A DNA stretch of 64,000 nt, taken from positions 1,116,001 to 1,180,000 of the forward strand of contig NZ_JAIOTY010000001.1 of assembly GCF_019931275.1 (NCBI RefSeq), given 5' to 3'. The DNA comes from Nitratidesulfovibrio sp. SRB-5 (lineage in GTDB: Bacteria; Desulfobacterota; Desulfovibrionia; Desulfovibrionales; Desulfovibrionaceae). The first letter of the stretch is position 1, and the number at the start of each line of letters is the position of its first letter. A program made the translations under genes and the position numbers. Positions 59,021-64,000 of the stretch are shown here, in pieces. The notes beneath the pieces were generated by a model. The model was not told the origin of the DNA, did no database searches, and saw only the letters and a program-made list of their open reading frames with translations.

Positions 59021-59040
59021 GTTATTACGAATGTACTAAC
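59021..59040. promoter_or_regulatory. Imperfect palindrome upstream of the antitoxin gene
   Basis: GTTATTACGAATGTACTAAC pairs with its complement at 7 of 10 positions per half and overlaps the expected transcription start, close to the ribosome-binding site. It is the likely binding site of the AbrB-type antitoxin. Confidence 0.6.
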
Positions 59041-59137
59041 AATGCAGGGCGACGCAGGCAAGCGGATGCGACCGGATGCGGCCGGAAGCCGAAAGCCAGG
59101 ATACGAGCCGACGGAGTGGCCGCCCGGCGCACCGCCC

Positions 59138-60451
59138 TTACAGGAACAGGTCGGCGTCTGTCGGCGTTCGGTCCCACTGGATCTTGCCGCGAGACTTCTT
59201 GTACTTGCGCAGCAGCACGTACAGCGCGCCCGCGCCGCCGTGGGTGGGCTGGGCCGTGCAGAAGGCCAGCACCACCCGCTTGAACGGGTCGTGCGTCAGC
59301 CAGGCCTGCACCTTTTCGCGCAGCACGCCCATGCCGTCGGGCGAGTTTTTGCCCCGGCCCGGTATGACCAGCACGGTGCGCATGCCCTTGTGGTAGGCCG
59401 CGCGCATGAAGCCGATCATGGCCTCGTAGGCTTGCAGGGCGTTCATGCCGTGCAGGTCCAGGTGGCCTTCCGGGCTGTACTGCCCGGCGCGCAGCTTGCC
59501 CACGGTCAGCGCGTCCAGCCCCACCACGTGGCCTTCCAGGTATTCGTCGGTGAATTCCAGCGCGAATTCCACCGTTCCGTCCATGAAGTCCTGCAACGGG
59601 TGCCCCACGGCGGGCGCGGCGGCCTCGCGCGGGGCCGTTTCCGGCGGCACTTCGCGTCCCTTGCCCGCCAGCGTGCGCACGCCGGACATGGCCTTGGTGA
59701 ACAGGTTGTCCTCGTCGGGGGGCGGGGTGTGATCGTGATCGGTCACGGCCTGCCGCGAACGCTGGCGTACCGCCTCCTTGCGTTCGGAGGCGGTGACGGG
59801 CACGGCATGGGGCTTGCCGGGGGGGGCTGCGCCTGCTGAGCCTGTTGCGCCTGTCACGCCTGTCATGCCTGTCATGATTGAGGAGGCAGACGGGGGAGCG
59901 GCAGGAGCGTTTTCAGCTACGGGCGTACCCTCCGCGTGTTCCAGCAGCCGCCGGAACCCCGGCTGGTCCTGCAAGGAAAAGCCGTTGCGGCTCGCATCCG
60001 CATCCAGTCTTGCCGCCGTGTTCGGCGCCAGTTTGTCGCGTTCGGCGGCGCGCATCGCGGATGCGGGCGCGGCGGGCCGGGTGCTCTGCCCGCCACCGGG
60101 GCGGGGGGACGACGAAACGTTGGGCACCGGGGGCGATGCGGGCATCTCCGGCGTTACGGACGCCGGAGCAGGCTTCTGGTTCGCGTGTCCTTGCGGTGTG
60201 CCCTTGCCGGGCTTTTTCGGCGCATCCAGCCGCTGCACGGTGCCCATGGCCGACATGAAGGCCTCGGCATCCTCGGAGGAAAGGGGCTCGTCCGGCAACT
60301 TCTGGCTGCCGCCGGGCCGCGTCCCGGGCTTGGGCGCGGAAGGGGCGGGGCGAACGGCGGACTTGGGAGCACGGGCGTCGCGAAAGGCGCGCTTGTTCAG
60401 CGAGCGGAAGGGATTGGCGCTGTCGAAATCGTCGTCTGGGGTGTCGGCCAT
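59138..60451 (-). CDS. Smr-domain protein with long disordered N-terminal part
   Basis: 437 residues. About 300 residues of Pro/Ala/Ser-rich disordered sequence come first, including the tandem TGMTGVTGATGSAG (DNA repeat near 59836-59876). The Smr domain (about 325-415) follows: HLDLHGMNALQAYEAMIGFM, the phosphate-site MRTVLVIPGRGKNSPDG, and FCTAQPTHGGAGALYVLLRK. Smr domains nick branched DNA or cleave RNA. Standalone Smr proteins are implicated in mRNA rescue after ribosome collisions or in DNA repair. The substrate here is unknown. The long leader is far above the usual length of about 180. Confidence 0.9.
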   Translation of the reverse strand: MADTPDDDFDSANPFRSLNKRAFRDARAPKSAVRPAPSAPKPGTRPGGSQKLPDEPLSSEDAEAFMSAMGTVQRLDAPKKPGKGTPQGHANQKPAPASVTPEMPASPPVPNVSSSPRPGGGQSTRPAAPASAMRAAERDKLAPNTAARLDADASRNGFSLQDQPGFRRLLEHAEGTPVAENAPAAPPSASSIMTGMTGVTGATGSAGAAPPGKPHAVPVTASERKEAVRQRSRQAVTDHDHTPPPDEDNLFTKAMSGVRTLAGKGREVPPETAPREAAAPAVGHPLQDFMDGTVEFALEFTDEYLEGHVVGLDALTVGKLRAGQYSPEGHLDLHGMNALQAYEAMIGFMRAAYHKGMRTVLVIPGRGKNSPDGMGVLREKVQAWLTHDPFKRVVLAFCTAQPTHGGAGALYVLLRKYKKSRGKIQWDRTPTDADLFL

Positions 60452-60699
60452 GGGGCGTCTCCGGGATATGTGGGCGGGGTGGGCAGGGCGCGTCCGGAAG
60501 GAGAGGGAGCGCCGTCGTCCCCGGCGGAATACGGGGTGGTTCCAGGTGGGGGATTCTCCGTGCCGGGCGGGGTGGTGTCAAGGCCCGCGCAGCGTCGGCA
60601 GCGGCCCCCGCTTATTACACGCTGTTACATGTGCGCCCGTGCCCCTGCATTGTCCACGGTCAGCCGGATGTGGTAGTCACCAGCGCAACGGAGGTTCTC

Positions 60700-61707
60700 A
60701 TGACCACATCGTATTCCCCGCGCCGCGTGGCGCGCGTTCTGCCTGTTCTCATCCTGCTGCTGGCGCTTTCCACCCTGCTTGCCGGGTGCGGCGCGCGTTC
60801 GTCGTTCTTTGGCGGGCCGGAGCCCTTCGGCGAGGACACCGTGTTCGGCCAGGGCCGTCACAAGGCCGTGCTGATCAACGTCAACGGCGTCATAGACAAC
60901 CGGTCCAAGTCCGGCCTGTTCCGCGAACGTCCCGGCATGGTGCAGGAAGTGGTGGCGCAGTTGCGCCTGGCCGCCGAAGACCCGGACGTGAAGGCCGTCA
61001 TCGTGGCCATCGACAGCCCCGGCGGCGGCGTTACCGCCAGCGACGTGCTGTACCACGAGCTGATGCGCCACCGCGAGCGCACCGGCCAGAAGGTCGTCGC
61101 CCTGATGATGGATACCGCCGCCTCCGGCGGGTACTACACCGCCCTCGCCGCCGACCGCATCGTGGCGCACCCCTCCACGGTCACCGGCAGCATCGGGGTC
61201 ATCTTCCTGCGGCCCGAGGTGGCCGGGCTCATGGACAAGATTGGCGTGCGCGCCGTGGTCAGCAAGTCCGGCGACCACAAGGACATGGGATCGCCCTTCC
61301 GCGAGGGCACCGACGAGGAACGCGCCCTGTTCCAGTCCATCATCGCCGACATGAATGGCCGCTTTCAGGGCCTTGTGCGCGAGCGCAGGCCCGCCAGCCA
61401 CGGGCACGAAGCCGCATTTGCCGATGCGCGCATCCTGACCGCCCGTCAGGCCCTGGCCGCAGGGCTGGTGGACCGCATCGGCTACTTCGAGGACGCCCTG
61501 GCCGAAACCGCCAGCCTGACCGGAACCAGCGACCTGCGCGTGGTCACCTATCGGCGCGACCCCCTGCCCGGCGCCACCGAATACGCCACCGCCACCACCC
61601 CCGCAGGGTCGGGCCGCATGGCGCTCATCGACCTTGGCCTGCCCGGCATGGACGCCGCCTCGCGCGCCGGGTTCCATTACCTGTGGTTGCCCGAGGCCGG
61701 GATGTAG
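60700..61707 (+). CDS. sppA: Signal peptide peptidase SppA, lipoprotein form
   Basis: A 335-residue S49 protease. The N-terminal signal (VLPVLILLLALSTLLAGC) ends in a lipobox with Cys30, unusual as most short SppA proteins are anchored by a helix. The catalytic pair is Ser142 (TAASGGYYTALAADRIV) and Lys194 (SGDHKDMGSPFR), 52 residues apart as in the Bacillus enzyme; a further motif is VAIDSPGGGVTASD. ACGGAGG precedes the ATG. It digests remnant signal peptides at the membrane. It faces the convergent mrp gene, with two gene-end modules between them. Confidence 0.94.
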   Translation: MTTSYSPRRVARVLPVLILLLALSTLLAGCGARSSFFGGPEPFGEDTVFGQGRHKAVLINVNGVIDNRSKSGLFRERPGMVQEVVAQLRLAAEDPDVKAVIVAIDSPGGGVTASDVLYHELMRHRERTGQKVVALMMDTAASGGYYTALAADRIVAHPSTVTGSIGVIFLRPEVAGLMDKIGVRAVVSKSGDHKDMGSPFREGTDEERALFQSIIADMNGRFQGLVRERRPASHGHEAAFADARILTARQALAAGLVDRIGYFEDALAETASLTGTSDLRVVTYRRDPLPGATEYATATTPAGSGRMALIDLGLPGMDAASRAGFHYLWLPEAGM

Positions 61708-61725
61708 GGAGGTTTGGGAAGTAAT

Positions 61726-61808
61726 CGGGGGAAGGGGAGGAAAATTTGGAAATTTTCCTCCCCTTCCCCCGAACCCCCATCCCCTCCTTCAAACTTTTTA
61801 ATTGGCTG
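61726..61808 (+). terminator. Family-C gene-end module after sppA
   Basis: A perfect 22-bp stem (61726-61747 with 61750-61771) has a 2-nt loop and begins 18 bp past the stop. It is followed by the tail AACCCCCATCCCCTCC, then TTCAAACTTTTTAATTGG. Confidence 0.85.
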
Positions 61809-61865
61809 TTTTCGCACGGGTAAAAGAAACCCCTGCTGCGTAGTTGCAACAGGGGTACAACGGAC

Positions 61866-61990
61866 CAAATGAAAAGTTTGGGAGGTTGGGGGTCCGGGGG
61901 ACGGAACCTTTTGCGGCAGCCGTTAGGTGAGCGCGAAGCGCGAACCTTACGGATGGTGACCGCAGAGCGTCAAAAGGTTCCTTCCCCCGG
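61866..61990 (-). terminator. Family-C gene-end module carrying a family-B core, after mrp
   Basis: A 20-bp stem with one mismatch (61894-61913 with 61971-61990) begins 12 bp past the minus-strand mrp stop. The loop is a 58-nt family-B core. The tail follows on the minus strand (61866-61893): ACCCCCAACCTCCC, then AAACTTTTCATTTGG. It meets the sppA module tail to tail. Confidence 0.85.
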
Positions 61991-62002
61991 GTGCGTTTGT
62001 AA

Positions 62003-62956
62003 CTACGCCCCCGGCGCGTCCGCTTCCACCAGCGCGTCCACGATGGTGCGCAGCACGGTGGCGGCGGGGCGGTCGGGGTGCGAGGCGATGTAGATGTTGC
62101 CCTCGTCGCCCGCGCGGACGATTTCCGGGTCCAGCGGCACCGCGCCCAGGAAGGGCACGTTCATTTCCTTGGCCAGTCGTTCGCCGCCGCCCTGTCCGAA
62201 CAGCGATTCCACGTTGCCGCACTTGGAGCAGACGATGCCGCTCATGTTCTCTATGACGCCCAGCACCGGCACGTTCAGGTCTTCGCAGAAGCCCAGCGAG
62301 CGGCGCACGTCATCCACGGCCACGGCCTGCGGCGTGGTGACGATGAGCGCGCGGGCGGCGTCGCCCAGCAGCTGAAGCACGGACAGGGGCTCGTCGCCGG
62401 TGCCGGGAGGGCAGTCCACCACCAGAAAGTCCAGTTCGCCCCAGGCCACGTCGGACAGCAGTTGCTTGATGAAGCCCATCTTCACCGGGCCGCGCCAGAT
62501 TACCGCCTGGCGGCCATCAGGCAAAAAGAAGCCCAGCGACATGACGGAAAGCGAAACCCCCTCGCGCCACTGCACGGGGTGGATGACGTCGCCATCCGTT
62601 TCGGCCTGTGCCGCGTCCAGCTTGAGCAGGCGGGGGATGGACGGGCCGTGCACGTCCACGTCCAGCAGGCCCACGCGCTTGCCCGCCAGGGCAAGGCCTG
62701 CGGCGATGTTGGCGGCGGTGGAGCTTTTGCCCACGCCCCCCTTGCCGGACATGACCACGATGGTGTTGCGGATGTGCGACAGGGTGGCCTGCAGGCGGGC
62801 CTCTTCGGCCTGCTGTTCCGGGGTGGGGCCGCCGCACCCGCCGCCGCAGCCCGAGCTGGCGGCAGGAGTAGAGGCGGAGGGGCAGCCCTCGGGATTTCCG
62901 GCGGAGCCGCAACCGGCCGCGCTGGGGCAGCCCTGACAGGAAGAAGAATCGCTCAT
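62003..62956 (-). CDS. Mrp/NBP35-type Fe-S cluster carrier ATPase
   Basis: A 317-residue P-loop protein. The N-terminal 45 residues are Cys/Ser/Gly-rich (CQGCPSAAGC, CGGGCGG), like the cluster-binding leader of NBP35. The ATPase domain has the deviant Walker A VMSGKGGVGKSSTAANIA, DVDVHGPSIPRLL and VVDCPPGTGDEPLS. A C-terminal CSKCG bridges a cluster between two monomers. GGAGG precedes the start MSDSSSC. It follows hypB and hypA, suggesting delivery of Fe-S clusters to hydrogenases or other redox enzymes. Confidence 0.93.
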   Translation of the reverse strand: MSDSSSCQGCPSAAGCGSAGNPEGCPSASTPAASSGCGGGCGGPTPEQQAEEARLQATLSHIRNTIVVMSGKGGVGKSSTAANIAAGLALAGKRVGLLDVDVHGPSIPRLLKLDAAQAETDGDVIHPVQWREGVSLSVMSLGFFLPDGRQAVIWRGPVKMGFIKQLLSDVAWGELDFLVVDCPPGTGDEPLSVLQLLGDAARALIVTTPQAVAVDDVRRSLGFCEDLNVPVLGVIENMSGIVCSKCGNVESLFGQGGGERLAKEMNVPFLGAVPLDPEIVRAGDEGNIYIASHPDRPAATVLRTIVDALVEADAPGA

Positions 62957-63126
62957 GGGGTGTTGCCTCCGGCAATGGCATACCCCCGGAACCGTCCGGG
63001 TACGCACAGGGCGCCGGACGGGCCGGGGGGTGAATTCTGCGTCGGAACGGGGATATTGCCCGACGTATGCAACTGTAACCACGCGCCCGCCATGCCGCAA
63101 GCCCGTGGGCAATGTTCCGTTTGCCG

Positions 63127-63783
63127 CTACCCGCGCTTGGCGGCCCGCGCCGTGCGCAGCCAGTCGTACCAGCCTTCCAGCCCTTCGCCGCTGCGGCAGG
63201 ACATGGGGAAGATGGTCAGTTCCTTGTTCAGGTGCGTGGCAAAGCGCTTGGCCCGCTCCACGTCAAAGTCCACGTAGGGCAGCAGGTCCACCTTGTTCAG
63301 CAGCATTACCTTGGAAAGATTGAACAGCAGCGGGTATTTCTCGGGCTTGTCGTCGCCCTCGGTCACGCTGAGCAGGGCCACCTTGTGGTCTTCGCCGCAG
63401 TCGAATTCCACCGGGCAGACCAGGTTGCCCACGTTCTCGATGAACAGGATGTCGATTTCCGCGAGGTCGAAGTTGGACAGCGCTTCGAGAATCATGTTGC
63501 TGTCCAGATGGCAGCCGCCGTCGGTGTTGATCTGCACGGCCTTGGCGCCGGTGGCTGCCACGCGGCGGGCGTCGTTGTCGGTTTGCAGGTCGCCCTCGAT
63601 GACCGCCATGCGGAATTCGCCGCGCAGGTCGGACAGGGTGCGCTCGAGCACCGAGGTCTTGCCCGCGCCGGGCGAACTGATCATGTTCAGGACCAGAATG
63701 CCGTGCCGGGCAAACAGGCTTTTCAGTTGTACGGCCATCTTGTCGTTGGCTTCCAGCACGTTCCTGACCACGGGTATTTCCAC
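63127..63783 (-). CDS. hypB: Hydrogenase nickel-insertion GTPase HypB
   Basis: A 218-residue GTPase that inserts nickel into [NiFe]-hydrogenase large subunits with HypA. The P-loop is ISSPGAGKTSVLERTL, and the metal/GTP-linked Cys and His are in NLVCPVEFDCGEDHKV. Base-recognition NKVD and GDLQTDNDARR are also present. The N-terminal CxxCGC nickel site of the E. coli protein is absent, as in many HypB proteins. The start is a GTG at 63783 with AGGGGGG upstream. It lies 10 bp after hypA. Confidence 0.96.
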   Translation of the reverse strand: MEIPVVRNVLEANDKMAVQLKSLFARHGILVLNMISSPGAGKTSVLERTLSDLRGEFRMAVIEGDLQTDNDARRVAATGAKAVQINTDGGCHLDSNMILEALSNFDLAEIDILFIENVGNLVCPVEFDCGEDHKVALLSVTEGDDKPEKYPLLFNLSKVMLLNKVDLLPYVDFDVERAKRFATHLNKELTIFPMSCRSGEGLEGWYDWLRTARAAKRG

Positions 63784-63793
63784 GCCAGCCCCC

Positions 63794-64000
63794 CTATTCG
63801 GCTTCGATGTGTTCGACGTACAACTCGCGCCCGGCCAGCACGTGGTGCCCGGCCTCCTCGCCGCAGGCGGGGCAGGGCGCGAACAGCAGTTCCTTGCCCT
63901 GCGGCTCGAACTCCTTGCCGCAGCCGCCGCACAGCAACTTCACCGGGGCCATGGCCAGTTCCAGCTTGGCGCCCTCGAAGTCGGTGCCGATGGTCATGGC
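63794..64000 (-). CDS. hypA: Hydrogenase nickel chaperone HypA, 5' part beyond the window
   Basis: The visible 69 codons are the C-terminal part. The frame remains open to the window edge (Ala before MTIGTDFEG, as in the family's FEA-T-GT stretch), so the start and N-terminal nickel-binding MHE lie outside. The zinc site is complete: CGGCGKEF and CPACGEE, two CxxC pairs 20-25 residues apart. HypA passes nickel to hydrogenase with HypB, encoded next. The sequence ends LYVEHIEAE. Confidence 0.93.
   Translation of the reverse strand, partial: AMTIGTDFEGAKLELAMAPVKLLCGGCGKEFEPQGKELLFAPCPACGEEAGHHVLAGRELYVEHIEAE

Overview
The window looks like chromosome of a high-G+C, Desulfovibrio-type sulfate reducer (Desulfovibrio/Nitratidesulfovibrio group). 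That assignment is inferred from gene content: a c-type cytochrome maturation cluster whose CcmE has Cys-x3-Tyr instead of the heme-binding His motif, hydrogenase maturation genes hypA/hypB beside an Mrp/NBP35-type Fe-S carrier, CbiMQO cobalt uptake, folate-dependent TrmFO, a T. maritima-type glycogen phosphorylase, and strong GGAGG ribosome-binding sites. No rRNA, tRNA, CRISPR array, phage or transposase gene was found.

Layout. 0-9.3 kb: partial lipoprotein, ferredoxin-nitroreductase fusion, a Cache/HAMP/PAS chemoreceptor, a degenerate P-loop protein, a gamma-glutamyltransferase-family enzyme and a YcaO protein. 9.3-11.0 kb: a gene-free, mirror-symmetric block of repeats. 11.0-18.5 kb (minus strand): tatA-tatC-hisB-lipoprotein-hisA and guaB-guaA, guaB with a good sigma70 promoter and a palindrome just downstream. 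18.6-24.1 kb: ccmE-F-A-B-C-D-TPR, including a 46-codon ccmD. 24.6-38.1 kb: CBS-domain membrane protein, gmhB-waaF, cbiM-Q-O, an ion antiporter-like transporter, a TrmH-type methylase, and three family-2 glycosyltransferases, two of them divergent paralogues. 38.4-46.3 kb: trmFO, solute-binding protein, glgP, dut, argD and a small repeat protein. 46.9-51.0 kb: a polar amino-acid ABC transporter followed by prmA. 51.4-64 kb: an HhH-GPD glycosylase, envC-like, ctpA and divergent polysaccharide deacetylase run; ndk-proC; a Doc/AbrB toxin-antitoxin pair; an Smr protein; sppA; mrp-hypB-hypA.

The least expected signal is at gene ends. Thirteen intergenic hairpin modules fall into families in which the outer stem differs from copy to copy, yet always pairs, while the apex or the downstream tail is conserved. 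Family A (five copies) has an apex of exactly 32 nt with an inner YGTAC/GTACR stem that covaries (T:A in three copies, C:G in two). Family C (eight copies) has a near-perfect stem followed by a conserved C-rich tail ending CAAAACTTTTCAATTGG. Three of those eight carry a second structured 53-58 nt core (family B) in the loop, with two covarying base pairs. Every copy is oriented so that it follows the stop codon of a gene. A fourth hairpin-plus-tail family (D) recurs in the 9.3-11 kb block and after prmA. These look like structured 3'-end or terminator elements that have spread through the genome, and they are the best candidate here for something undescribed.
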